From positions 1 through 64,000 of the forward strand of contig JACKBA010000004.1 of NCBI GenBank assembly GCA_020634815.1: 64,000 nt of DNA, in the 5' to 3' direction. Source of the stretch: Caldilineaceae bacterium (GTDB taxonomy: Bacteria; Chloroflexota; Anaerolineae; Caldilineales; Caldilineaceae). This document shows, piece after piece, positions 1 to 8,505 of this stretch. The position numbers were made by a program, and so were the translations under genes. The number at the start of each line of letters is the position of its first letter. The first letter of the stretch is position 1. Below the pieces are notes generated by a model. It was given only the letters and a program-made list of their open reading frames with translations, searched no databases and was not told where the DNA came from.

Positions 1-501
1 GCGCTCCATCTCCGGCGCAAAGTCGACGTGGAAGGTGGTGCCCATGAGGATGAGCAGCGCCAGCTTGCGCATCTCGACGAGCATATCCTGCGTCGAGCCG
101 TCGGCCCACGTGTCGACGACGGCGTCGGTATAGCGCCAAAAGGCGGGGATGTGCGGCAGGACGTTGCGCCGCTGCAATGGCGGGTCCATGATGCCGCGAT
201 AATGGTCATGCTCCGCACCGTCGACGACGAGCACGCCACGCCGCAGCAGACGCACCACCGGGTCGGTTTCGTTGCGCCAGCTAAACTGATCGCGCGCGGT
301 GACGAGAATCTGGCGGTTGGCGTCCGGCCCCACAAAAACGGCCGGGCGGAAGCGCGGCATGGTGATCTGGAAGATGGGGCCGACATGCTCGCGCATGAGG
401 GCGAGCGCAGTGAGCAGCGAACGGTCGCGCGCCAGGCCGCGCAGAACTTGCAGACCGCTACGCGGTTCGGCAATGGGCAGGGGCTGTACGGTGTCGGACA
501 T
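1..501 (-). CDS. Cytochrome P450, N-terminal part (cut by window start)
   Basis: Reading the minus strand from an ATG at 501 gives 167 open codons that run off the window. The product begins MSDTVQPLPIAEPRSG and shows the N-terminal layout of a soluble bacterial P450: a proline-rich entry, a helix-B/B' region with QFSWRNETDPVVRLL, and a helix-C-like stretch GAEHDHYRGIMDPPLQ that in the family contacts the haem propionates. The I-helix and Cys haem-ligand loop would lie outside the window, so activity cannot be judged. A purine-rich GGGGGAGG lies just upstream of the ATG, and the preceding small gene ends 14 bases away, so the two are probably co-transcribed. Family assignment is good; substrate is unknown. 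Confidence 0.75.
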   Translation of the reverse strand, partial: MSDTVQPLPIAEPRSGLQVLRGLARDRSLLTALALMREHVGPIFQITMPRFRPAVFVGPDANRQILVTARDQFSWRNETDPVVRLLRRGVLVVDGAEHDHYRGIMDPPLQRRNVLPHIPAFWRYTDAVVDTWADGSTQDMLVEMRKLALLILMGTTFHVDFAPEMER

Positions 502-515
502 GGCGGCCTCCCCCC

Positions 516-851
516 TCAAAAGAGGGCAGGGTGGAACTCCACGGCGCCGTGGCCGGCAACTTGCTCGCCGGGCGTGAAGCGGTCGGCCGTGAAGTAGAGG
601 CGTAGCGTCCCGCGCCACGCGTGGTTGGAGTTGATGAGCAGGTCGGCACAATCGTGCATTTCGCCGTTGAAAATCTCATCGTTGTTGACAAGCACGCGCA
701 GGTCATGGATGCGATTGTTGCAGCCGGCGTTGGTGCGGAGTTCGAACTTGGTGATCTTGATCCGGAGCGGACCGACGGGCACGTTGCGTGTCACATGGAC
801 GACGCCGTCACGGTCGGCGATACCGTCGAAGGAAAAGGGCAGGCTGGGCAT
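516..851 (-). CDS. Small conserved-looking protein upstream of the P450, function unknown
   Basis: This 111-residue protein begins MPSLPFSFDGIADRDG. It has no signal peptide or membrane segment and alternates hydrophobic and polar residues as beta-strand proteins do. It has two close cysteines' worth of candidate ligands (NAGCNN and MHDCADLL). I do not recognise the family. It is the first gene of a likely two-gene unit with the P450, ending 14 bases before it, so it may be a partner or accessory protein for that oxidation. That role is inference from position only. The reading frame is clean and codon use matches the neighbours. Confidence 0.6.
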   Translation of the reverse strand: MPSLPFSFDGIADRDGVVHVTRNVPVGPLRIKITKFELRTNAGCNNRIHDLRVLVNNDEIFNGEMHDCADLLINSNHAWRGTLRLYFTADRFTPGEQVAGHGAVEFHPALF

Positions 852-916
852 GGTCAGGCAAATCGATCGTTGGTTTGGCGGTCAGGCAATTCCGGCACGT
901 CGTGTGCGTTGCGCAG

Positions 917-922
917 AGTATA
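917..922 (-). promoter_or_regulatory. Extended -10 promoter candidate for the P450 unit
   Basis: On the minus strand the sequence reads TGGTATACT, an extended -10 (TGn plus TATACT), about 65 bases before the small protein's start. The -35 position is not recognisable. The same TGn-TATAMT pattern precedes ftsK, the small-RNA candidate and the radical SAM gene. Confidence 0.4.
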
Positions 923-1010
923 CCACGCTTTGACGCGCGCCGCGATTTGCCGGGCGTGATACAATGTGAACATTTGATTCCTTCCTGCAAGGCTGAGGAG
1001 CATTCCTGCC

Positions 1011-1952
1011 ATGAAAACAGTTTCGCTTGGAACGACCGGCGTCGATGTGAGCATCTACTGTCTCGGCGCCATGTATTTTGGCTCGCGCAACGACCGCGCG
1101 ACCTCCTATCGCATGCTCGACCGCTATGTGGATGCCGGCGGCACTTTTATCGACACGGCCAACATCTATGCGTGGTGGGTCGAAGGGTTCCACGGCGGCG
1201 AGAGTGAGACGCTGCTGGGCGAGTGGATGCGCGAGCGTGGCAACCGCGACCGCCTTTTCCTTGCCAGCAAGGTCGGCTTCCAGTATGGCGACGTGACGCG
1301 TGGCCTGTCCGCCGCGCAGATCGAGGCGGAGTGCGACAAGAGCCTGCGCCGCATGGGCGTCGACACCATCGACCTCTACTACGCACACGTGGACGACCGG
1401 CTGACGCCCATGGAGGAGTCGTTAGCGGCCTTCGACCGTCTTGTGCGCGCCGGCAAGGTGCGTTTCATCGGCGCCAGCAACTTCACCGGCTGGCGGCTGG
1501 CACAGGCCCACGCGCTGAGCGAGAAACACGGCTGGCCGGACTATGTCTGCCTCCAGCAGCGCCACACCTACCTGCGTCCGAAACTGGGGGCGAGCTTCGA
1601 CCCGCAGTTGAGCCTCAGCGACGAGACGGCGGAATATTGCCGCGTCAACCAGGTGACCATGCTCGCCTATTCGTCGCTGCTCAGCGGCGCGTACACGCGT
1701 GCCGACCGGCCCGTGCCCGACCAGTATCTCGGCCCGGATGCCGATGCGCGGCTGGCCGTGCTGCGCGCGGTGGCGGCGGCGCATGGCGTCACACCAAACC
1801 AGGTAATCCTGGCATGGCTGACGCAGCAGCAGCCGGCGATCATCCCCGTCATGGCGGCCAGCACCGACGACCAGATGGCCGAGAACCTGGCGGCGCTGGA
1901 GATTCGGTTGACGGAAGCCGAGATCGAGCAGTTGACGACGGCGGGCGCGTGA
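1011..1952 (+). CDS. Aldo/keto reductase
   Basis: A 313-residue (beta/alpha)8-barrel NADPH-dependent oxidoreductase of the aldo/keto reductase superfamily. The catalytic tetrad is in place: Asp48 and Tyr53 (FIDTANIY), Lys87 (LASK) and His126 (LYYAHVDD). The C-terminal cofactor region is also visible (MAASTDDQMAENLAAL). Length is typical of the family's bacterial YajO/voltage-channel-beta-like members. It is transcribed divergently from the P450 unit across a 160-base gap and is not tightly linked to the next gene. Substrate cannot be predicted from sequence. Confidence 0.9.
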   Translation: MKTVSLGTTGVDVSIYCLGAMYFGSRNDRATSYRMLDRYVDAGGTFIDTANIYAWWVEGFHGGESETLLGEWMRERGNRDRLFLASKVGFQYGDVTRGLSAAQIEAECDKSLRRMGVDTIDLYYAHVDDRLTPMEESLAAFDRLVRAGKVRFIGASNFTGWRLAQAHALSEKHGWPDYVCLQQRHTYLRPKLGASFDPQLSLSDETAEYCRVNQVTMLAYSSLLSGAYTRADRPVPDQYLGPDADARLAVLRAVAAAHGVTPNQVILAWLTQQQPAIIPVMAASTDDQMAENLAALEIRLTEAEIEQLTTAGA

Positions 1953-2031
1953 CCGGCCGCTCGCCATGCCGTTTTCCGACACACGAGCGGCGAATGTGGA
2001 CCTTGCACTCACTTGAACCTCGAGGCACAGC

Positions 2032-2430
2032 ATGATGAGCAACGCCAGCGTGGACGAAACGCACCCAGACTTTTCCATCCGTTTCGAGCAGCGAAGCGGA
2101 TACCTCTATGTCTTTGTCAGCGGCCCACGCGATGATCTGGGCGTCTCCACGCGCTTCTGGGAGAGAATCCATGCCCAGGCGGTCGATTCGGAGAACAATC
2201 GTCTCCTGGTCGAGGAGGACTTTCCCAATCAACTCTCGACGGTGGAGTTGTTCGAGATCGCCAAACGCACCACCTCGATGTTCGGGTACAGATTCAAGAT
2301 CGCGCATGTGGATCAGCGCGCATCCGACATGGAACTGAATCGCTTTGCCGAGACGGTTGCCGCCAACCGCGGCCTTCAAACGCGGGTGTTCAGTACTGTC
2401 AGCGCTGCGGAGGAGTGGCTGGCCAGCTAG
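2032..2430 (+). CDS. STAS/SpoIIAA-like domain protein
   Basis: A 132-residue soluble protein. Two adjacent ATGs (2032 and 2035) are possible starts. The pattern of an N-terminal two-strand segment (FEQRSGYLYVFVSGPRDD), a central helix and strand (ENNRLLVEEDF), and a C-terminal helix ending SAAEEWLAS resembles the STAS/SpoIIAA-like folds used in regulatory protein contacts. In that family the last helix commonly ends with an 'A.EWL' motif, as seen here. No catalytic motif is visible. Its stop is about 100 bases before ftsK. Family assignment is from pattern only. Confidence 0.5.
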   Translation: MMSNASVDETHPDFSIRFEQRSGYLYVFVSGPRDDLGVSTRFWERIHAQAVDSENNRLLVEEDFPNQLSTVELFEIAKRTTSMFGYRFKIAHVDQRASDMELNRFAETVAANRGLQTRVFSTVSAAEEWLAS

Positions 2431-2483
2431 GGGTGTGGACACGCTGCACCGTGCTCACGGCCTTTCTTGCGTCCTCCGGCGTG

Positions 2484-2492
2484 TGCTATAAT
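2484..2492 (+). promoter_or_regulatory. Extended -10 promoter candidate for ftsK
   Basis: TGCTATAAT at 2484-2492 is a perfect extended -10 (TATAAT at 2487-2492). It lies about 43 bases before the ftsK ATG at 2535. No clear -35 is seen at 16-18 bases spacing, as expected for an extended -10 promoter. Confidence 0.55.
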
Positions 2493-2534
2493 CAGGCGGA
2501 ACGTTTGTTCGAGTACCGTTCGACGAAACGACCA

Positions 2535-5141
2535 ATGGCGACCAAGGCAACCAAGTCCAAGAAACCGGCAAAGAAACCAACCAGGAAATCGCCGCCCAGG
2601 CGCAAACCCAGCGGCGGTAACGGCGGCAGCATCCAGGATGTGAGCCGCGCCGTTTTCCGCGCCGAGGTGGGCGGCGTGCTGCTCGTGCTGCTCGCCCTCT
2701 TCACGCTGCTGAGCCTGCTCACGGCCAGCCGCGGCCAACTCACCGGCAGTTGGATCGACCTGCTGCGCGGCTTCTTTGGCGTGGGCGTGTGGCTGGTGCC
2801 GGTGGTGTTGGGCGTGTTGGGGCTGTGGCTGGTCGTGCGCGCAGTCGAGCGCATGCCCAACCTGCCATGGCAGCGGCCGGCCGGTCTCTTGCTGGTCTTT
2901 CTGAGCTTCGTGACGGGTATGTCGCTGCTGCTGACGCCTGAGTTGCGCGCCAGCATGGCGGCCGAGGGTGACGCCGGCGGTCAGTTCGGTCTCTTCACGG
3001 CCAACGCGCTACAAGAGACGGTCGGCACGTTGGGCGCCTGGGCCTTCGTCACCTTCATCGCACTCTCGGGCATCTTCCTGCTCGCCGACCGCCTGCTGGT
3101 CGATGGCTGGTATGCCTTCACCGACTGGAACTCGCAGCGGTCGCCAGGCGGCGCGCCGACGGCTTCCCTTCCCGCACCGCCGCCCGTGCCCATGCCGTCC
3201 GGCAAGATCCCGTGGTGGAAGCGCCTCTTCCCGCCGCGCGAAGTGGCGTTCGAGCCGCCGTACAGCCCACCACCCGGCGGCAACCTGGTGCGTCCGGAAG
3301 CAGCGCCCATGCCCGACTTTGGCGCCAGCAAGAGCGGGCGCGTCGAGCCGCAGCCGGCGCCGGCCAAGGCACAGCCCGGCCCGCAACGCCCGCTCACGCA
3401 GCCCATCAACGAGGGCGAACTGCTGACGCCGCGCATCGTCGGCGGGGCGCAGGATTGGAAGCTGCCGCCGCTCGGCACGATCCTCAATGACTGGGATCGC
3501 GTGGCCGACGACGACAATCACATCCGCAACCAAGGCCGGCTGATCCAGGAAACGCTGGCGCTCTTTGGCGTGCCGGCCGATTTCGAGGGCGCGTACAAAG
3601 GGCCGTCGGTCACGCAGTATCTGATCAAACCGGGCTACGTCGAGCGTAAGAGCGGCGCCGAGACGCAGCGTGTCAAGGTCAAGGTGGCCAAGATCGCCGC
3701 GCTCTCCAACGACCTGGCGCTGGCCCTTGCCGCGTCCAGCGTGCGCATCGAGGCGCCCATTCCCGGCACGAACTACGTCGGCGTCGAGGTGCCCAACCAG
3801 GCGAGCAACGTCGTCGGCCTCAAGGAACTCATGGAGAGCGATGCGTTCGGCGAGAAGAAGCGCACGCTGCCTATCGCCCTGGGCGAGGATGTCAAGGGGC
3901 AGCCCATCGTCAGCGACATGGCACGCATGCCGCACCTGCTCATCGCCGGCGCCACCGGCTCGGGCAAGTCGGTCTGCATCAACTCCATCATCGCCTGCCT
4001 GCTGCTGACCCACACGCCGGACAATCTGCGCCTGCTCATGATCGACCCCAAGATGGTGGAATTGAGCATCTATAACGGCGTGCCGCACCTGCTCAGCCCC
4101 GTGGTGACGGAGGTCGACAAGGCCTCGGGCGTGCTCTTCTGGGCGGTCAAGGAGATGGAGCGCCGCTATACGCTCTTTAGCAAGGCCAACGCCCGCGACC
4201 TGCCGCGCTACAACGCTTACCTGCAAAAGAACGGTGAGAAGCCACTGCCCTACATCGTCGTCATCGTCGACGAAATGGCCGACCTGATGATGGCCGCGCC
4301 GGAGGAGGTGGAGAAGCACATCTGCCGCCTTGCGCAGATGGCGCGCGCGGTGGGCATCCACCTCATCATCGCCACACAGCGCCCGTCGGTCGATGTCATC
4401 ACCGGCCTGATCAAGGCCAACTTTCCGGCGCGCATCGCCTTTGCCGTGACGAGCCAAATCGACAGCCGCGTCATCCTCGACATCCCCGGCGCCGAGCGGC
4501 TGCTGGGCCGCGGCGACATGCTCTTCATGGCGCCTGACGCGTCAAAGCTCGAGCGCATCCAGGGCACCATGGTCACCGACGAGGAGATCGCCCGCGTCGT
4601 GCGCTACTGGAAGGGCATCCGCAGCTACGAGAGCGGCGGCGCCACGTCGTCGGCCTCCCTGCCGCCCACCGACTGGACGAGCTCGTCGTCGGGCACGGCC
4701 GAGGTGCCGCACGGCGAGCGCGGGAGCCTCACCCCGCCCGTGCAGCCCACCGGCCCCATGAATCAGCCGCCCCTCTTCGAGCAGATCGAGCAGATGAAGG
4801 CGGCCGATGCGCGCGATGCACTGTTCGACGAGGCAGTGGAGATCGTGCGCGAACAGGGTCGCGGCTCGGTCAATCTCCTCCAGCGCCGGCTGCGCATCGG
4901 CTACAGCCGCGCCGCGCGGCTGGTGGATCAACTTCACGACGCCGGCATCCTTGGGCCGGACCTGGGCGCCGGCCGCGGCCGCGAATATCTGGGCGACGAG
5001 TCGCTGGCGCAGGCGATGACCACACGGCCGCACGTGGTCGGCGAGCGCACATTTGAGGAAACGGACGCGGACGACGTCCCCTGGGATGACGACGACCCGG
5101 CGCCGCCCAAGCCGTCCTCCTCGTCGAATATCTGGTTCTAG
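2535..5141 (+). CDS. ftsK: FtsK/SpoIIIE DNA translocase
   Basis: An 868-residue membrane-anchored DNA pump that moves chromosome ends through the closing septum. After a Lys/Pro-rich cytosolic start come hydrophobic segments (about residues 35-190), a Pro/Ala-rich linker, and the motor. The Walker A GATGSGKS lies at about 472-479 and the Walker B IVVIVDEMADLM at about 573-585. A C-terminal winged-helix gamma domain (about 760-820, EAVEIVREQGRGSVNLLQRR) recognises the orienting DNA sequences. The start is set at the ATG at 2535: the frame stays open upstream to 2415, but that stretch contains the promoter and lies inside the preceding gene's end. It is a shorter-linker FtsK of SpoIIIE type. 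Identification is secure. Confidence 0.97.
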   Translation: MATKATKSKKPAKKPTRKSPPRRKPSGGNGGSIQDVSRAVFRAEVGGVLLVLLALFTLLSLLTASRGQLTGSWIDLLRGFFGVGVWLVPVVLGVLGLWLVVRAVERMPNLPWQRPAGLLLVFLSFVTGMSLLLTPELRASMAAEGDAGGQFGLFTANALQETVGTLGAWAFVTFIALSGIFLLADRLLVDGWYAFTDWNSQRSPGGAPTASLPAPPPVPMPSGKIPWWKRLFPPREVAFEPPYSPPPGGNLVRPEAAPMPDFGASKSGRVEPQPAPAKAQPGPQRPLTQPINEGELLTPRIVGGAQDWKLPPLGTILNDWDRVADDDNHIRNQGRLIQETLALFGVPADFEGAYKGPSVTQYLIKPGYVERKSGAETQRVKVKVAKIAALSNDLALALAASSVRIEAPIPGTNYVGVEVPNQASNVVGLKELMESDAFGEKKRTLPIALGEDVKGQPIVSDMARMPHLLIAGATGSGKSVCINSIIACLLLTHTPDNLRLLMIDPKMVELSIYNGVPHLLSPVVTEVDKASGVLFWAVKEMERRYTLFSKANARDLPRYNAYLQKNGEKPLPYIVVIVDEMADLMMAAPEEVEKHICRLAQMARAVGIHLIIATQRPSVDVITGLIKANFPARIAFAVTSQIDSRVILDIPGAERLLGRGDMLFMAPDASKLERIQGTMVTDEEIARVVRYWKGIRSYESGGATSSASLPPTDWTSSSSGTAEVPHGERGSLTPPVQPTGPMNQPPLFEQIEQMKAADARDALFDEAVEIVREQGRGSVNLLQRRLRIGYSRAARLVDQLHDAGILGPDLGAGRGREYLGDESLAQAMTTRPHVVGERTFEETDADDVPWDDDDPAPPKPSSSSNIWF

Positions 5142-5190
5142 CCACCGCGCCCTTCGGCGCACAATCCCTTCACGCTCCTGGGGGTGTCCC

Positions 5191-6546
5191 ATGTACGATC
5201 TCGTGATTCGCAACGGCCTGATCATCGGCGCCGACGGCAAGATCGCGGCCGACCTGGCCATCGACGGCGAACGGATCGCCGCCATCGGCACGCGACTGGA
5301 GGGCCGGCGCGTGCTTGACGCGGGCGGCTGCTACGTCATCCCCGGCGGTATCGACCCGCACGTGCACTTGCAGATGCCGCTGGCCGGCCTGGTCAGCAGC
5401 GACAGCTTCACATCGGGCACGGTCGCGGCGGCGTGTGGCGGCACGACGACGATCATCGATTTCGTGGAACCGCAGCCCGGCCAATTTATGCTGGAAGCGC
5501 TGGCGTGGCGCCGTGCCGAAGCCGCGGAGCAGGTCGCCATCGACTTCGGGCTGCACATGACCATCCCCACGTGGCACGCCGCCGAGGCTGACCGGCTGGA
5601 CGAGGTCGCCGCTGTCGTGGAAGCAGGCTGTCTCAGCTTCAAGATGTACCAGGCCTACGCCGGCATGATCCTGGACGACGTCTCGCTGCTGCGCGCGCTG
5701 ACCGCGGTGGGACAGGCCGGTGGGCGCACGGTGCTGCACAGCGAGACAGGGCCGGTGCTCGACATGCTGCGCGAGGAGGCGCGCGCCGAGGGGCATCTGG
5801 AGCCTATCTGGCACGCGTACACGCGGCCGGCACAACTGGAGGCGAGCGCCGTCCACCGCGCAGCCGAACTGGCCGACCTCGCCGGCTGCCCGCTCTACAT
5901 CTTTCACGTCGGCTGCCGCGAGAGCGTCGAGGAGATCATCAAGGCGCGCCATCGCGGCATCGACATCTGGGGCGAGACCTGCCCGCAGTACCTGTTGCTC
6001 AACGCCGAGGAGCACCTGGGCGGTCTCAACGGCGAACTTTACGTCTGTGCGCCGCCGCTGCGCTCCATCGACGACAACCAGGCCATGTGGCTGGCGCTGG
6101 CGCAGAACGACCTGCATGTCGTCAGCACCGACCACTGTCCGTGGACCAAGGAGGAGAAGCGCCGCGACGACTTCACCAGCATCCCTGGCGGCGTGCCCAG
6201 CATCGAGGCACGGCTCTCGCTGATCCACCACATGGGCGTCAACGCCGGGCTGCTGACGCTGGAGCGCTGGGTGCAGGTGTGCAGCACCAACGCCGCGCGC
6301 TGGATGGGGCTGAAGGGCAAGGGGCGGCTGGCGCCGGGCTGCGACGCCGACATCGTCATCTTTGACCCCGCGCGCGTCAAGTACATCGCGCCCGACACGC
6401 TGCATGAGGCCGCCGGCTGGACCCCCTACGAGGGCATGGAAGTCACCGGCTGGCCCCGCACCGTGCTCTCACGTGGCGCCGTCATCGTCGAGGACGAGCA
6501 GTACGTCGGTCACCCCGGCCACGGCCGCTTCGTCGAGCGCAGCTAA
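5191..6546 (+). CDS. Dihydropyrimidinase/hydantoinase-type amidohydrolase
   Basis: A 451-residue cyclic-amide hydrolase. The dinuclear metal site is complete: His57 and His59 (DPHVHL), the carboxylated Lys151 (SFKMYQAY), His183 (VLHSE), His239 (IFHVG) and Asp314 (STDHCPW). Family members open the ring of dihydropyrimidines or 5-substituted hydantoins to N-carbamoyl amino acids. The start is the ATG at 5191, preceded by a G-rich ribosome site; an upstream in-frame extension overlaps ftsK and carries no family sequence. No pyrimidine-degradation partner genes lie next to it, so the physiological substrate is open. Confidence 0.9.
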   Translation: MYDLVIRNGLIIGADGKIAADLAIDGERIAAIGTRLEGRRVLDAGGCYVIPGGIDPHVHLQMPLAGLVSSDSFTSGTVAAACGGTTTIIDFVEPQPGQFMLEALAWRRAEAAEQVAIDFGLHMTIPTWHAAEADRLDEVAAVVEAGCLSFKMYQAYAGMILDDVSLLRALTAVGQAGGRTVLHSETGPVLDMLREEARAEGHLEPIWHAYTRPAQLEASAVHRAAELADLAGCPLYIFHVGCRESVEEIIKARHRGIDIWGETCPQYLLLNAEEHLGGLNGELYVCAPPLRSIDDNQAMWLALAQNDLHVVSTDHCPWTKEEKRRDDFTSIPGGVPSIEARLSLIHHMGVNAGLLTLERWVQVCSTNAARWMGLKGKGRLAPGCDADIVIFDPARVKYIAPDTLHEAAGWTPYEGMEVTGWPRTVLSRGAVIVEDEQYVGHPGHGRFVERS

Positions 6547-6554
6547 TCTCCCAA

Positions 6555-6606
6555 TCTCCAATCTCTAATCTCTCCCGCAAGGAGATTGGAGATTAGAGAT
6601 TGGAGA
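6555..6606. repeat. AATCTCC-type inverted repeat between amidohydrolase and murJ
   Basis: Two perfect 18-base arms (6555-6572 and 6589-6606), each built of 7-base AATCTCC/AATCTCT steps, form a strong hairpin. The right arm overlaps the first codons of the longest murJ reading frame. A related run of the same heptamer occurs at 29897-29935. Confidence 0.85.
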
Positions 6607-8163
6607 TTTCCGACCGGACCTCCTGCCTTGCCACGCACGCGCTTTCTCTTTCGTTCCTCCGTCATGGTTATGGCGCTTTTTGCGCTGAGCCGGCTGACGG
6701 GCTTTGTCAAGCTGCTGTTGCTGACACGCGCCTTTGGCGTGGGCGAAGCGGCCGACGCCTATGCTGCCGCCAACCAGTTGCCGGAACTCTTCTTTGCCAT
6801 GCTGGCGGGCGGCGCGGTGGCGGCCGCCTTCATCCCCGTCTATGCGGCGCAACTGGCGACGGGCGACAAGGCACGCGCGGCACGGCTTGCCGACACAGTG
6901 GTGACGCTCACGGTGCTGGCAATGGGCGCGCTGACCGTCGCCGTCGTCCTCTTCGCCGAGCCGCTGACGGCCGTCGTGCTCACGCCGGGCTTTCCGCCGG
7001 CGCAGCAGGCGCAGACCGCGCAGCTCGTACGGATCATCATGGTGGCGACCTTCTTCTTTGCCATCGGCAGCATCTACGCCAGCATTTTGCAGACGCACGA
7101 CCATTTCTTTGCGCCGGCGCTGGGCAGCGTGCTCATCGACGTGGGGCAGATCGTGGGCATCACGCTGCTGGCCGCGCAAGCCGGCATAGCCAGCGCGGCG
7201 TGGGGGCTGGTGGGCGGCGCGCTCATGATCCTCGTCGTGCAGGCGCCCTTTCTGCGGCGGTTGGGGTTGCACAGCCGGCCGGCGCTGGCGCTGCGCACGG
7301 CGGGCATGGCAGAGCTGGCGCACCTCTTCTGGCCGCGCCTCGTCACTATGGGTGCGGGACAGGCGGTCGATCTCGTCGTCGTGCGGCTGGCCTCGGGGCT
7401 GGCGCCGGGGAGCATGTCGGCCTATTTCTACGCCGTGCTGATCATGGCGCTCATGCCGCGCGGGCTCTTTGCGCAGGCCATCGCCACGGTCATCTTCCCC
7501 ACCATGGCGCGTGAGTACAACGCCGGCAACGTCAGCGCCCTGCGTGCCACGACGACGAGCGGGCTGCGTGCCACGCTCTCGCTGGTCATCCCGGCGGCGG
7601 TGGGCATCATCGCGCTGGGGCTGCCGGGCATGCGTTTCCTCTTCCCCGGCGAGGAACTGGACGGCGCGGCGCTGGCGATGGTCTACGCGCTGACGGCGAT
7701 TCTGGCGGTGCGGCTCCTTGCCGATGCGACGAATGACATCCTGTCGCTGGCCTTCTATGCACGACATAACACGCGGCTACCAATGTTCGCCGGCCTGATT
7801 TGGATGGCGCTCACCTTCGGGCTGAGCTACCTGCTGGTAGGGCCGCTGGGCATCTACGGGCTGGCCTGGGCGTCGTCGCTGGCATCGCTGGCGCTGGCGG
7901 TGGGGCTGTTCGTCGTCGTGCGGCGACGGCTGGATGGGCTAGAACTGCGCGCGCTGGCGGTGACGGTTGGTCGGGCGCTGGCCGCGGCGGCGATCATGGC
8001 GACGGGCGTGCGGCTGCTGGCAACGTTGGATCTGCCGTCGCCGATCTTCGTGGTGGCCGGTATTGCCACGGGTGCGGTGATCTATGCGGTCGTCTATCTG
8101 GCATTGGGCGGCCGCGAAATTTTCGGCCTGTTGCGCCGTGCGCCGAATGAACTTCGTGCGTAG
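6586..8163 (+). CDS. murJ: Lipid II flippase MurJ (MviN family)
   Basis: Up to 525 residues with about 14 hydrophobic segments, matching MurJ/MviN in length and topology. These proteins flip the peptidoglycan precursor lipid II across the inner membrane. The family's opening segment is recognisable (ALFALSRLTGFVKLLLLTRAFG followed by EAADAYAAANQLPELFF), as is the later RGLFAQAIATVIFPTMA segment. The start is uncertain. The longest frame begins at a TTG (6586) inside the hairpin repeat; TTG at 6628 or ATG at 6664 would begin nearer to the first conserved helix. If the first is used, the repeat encodes the N-terminus. Confidence 0.88.
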   Translation: MEIRDWRFPTGPPALPRTRFLFRSSVMVMALFALSRLTGFVKLLLLTRAFGVGEAADAYAAANQLPELFFAMLAGGAVAAAFIPVYAAQLATGDKARAARLADTVVTLTVLAMGALTVAVVLFAEPLTAVVLTPGFPPAQQAQTAQLVRIIMVATFFFAIGSIYASILQTHDHFFAPALGSVLIDVGQIVGITLLAAQAGIASAAWGLVGGALMILVVQAPFLRRLGLHSRPALALRTAGMAELAHLFWPRLVTMGAGQAVDLVVVRLASGLAPGSMSAYFYAVLIMALMPRGLFAQAIATVIFPTMAREYNAGNVSALRATTTSGLRATLSLVIPAAVGIIALGLPGMRFLFPGEELDGAALAMVYALTAILAVRLLADATNDILSLAFYARHNTRLPMFAGLIWMALTFGLSYLLVGPLGIYGLAWASSLASLALAVGLFVVVRRRLDGLELRALAVTVGRALAAAAIMATGVRLLATLDLPSPIFVVAGIATGAVIYAVVYLALGGREIFGLLRRAPNELRA

Positions 8164-8424
8164 AATCCGCAGGCCTTGACGCAAAGGCGCGGAGTCGCAG
8201 AGGGAGAAGAAGAGAAAACGGAACAAAGGCCAAATATGTGCAGGTTCTGCTCCTCCAACGGGCTTCCGCCACAAGTACTCTCGCGGGCGGCTTCCTCTGC
8301 GTGTCTCTGCGACTTTGCGTCTCTGCGTCAAAATCAGCTTGCCGGTAGCACAGGCGCAACTGCACGGGATCACGGCGGGCGCGTTTTGGCAACGGCCCCC
8401 GCTTTGACGGCAAATATGCTTTTC
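8164..8424. repeat. GACGCAGAG-family hairpin element upstream of cydA
   Basis: This gap has no gene. From about 8176 it carries (GACGCAAAGGCGCGGAG)-type steps. From about 8295 to 8335 it carries the complementary arm (CTCTGCGTGTCTCTGCGAC...CTCTGCGTCAA). Together they make one long imperfect hairpin of the element family found throughout the window. Confidence 0.75.
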
Positions 8425-8453
8425 TTGACAGGTACAACGGCGCGCCCCATAAT
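8425..8453 (+). promoter_or_regulatory. Sigma-70-type promoter of the cyd operon
   Basis: A perfect -35 TTGACA (8425-8430), a 17-base spacer and CATAAT (8448-8453) as -10, about 53 bases before the cydA ATG. This is the best consensus promoter in the window. Confidence 0.7.
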
Positions 8454-8505
8454 CGGGAAGTGACTGCGCCACCGCCGGTGCGGCCCAATCGAAGGGATTC
8501 GTCGC

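Noticed and set aside
3009..4457. Long minus-strand frame opposite ftsK
   Set aside because: Its composition is His/Arg/Asp-rich low-complexity, as expected for the antisense of a GC-rich gene; ftsK explains the DNA fully.
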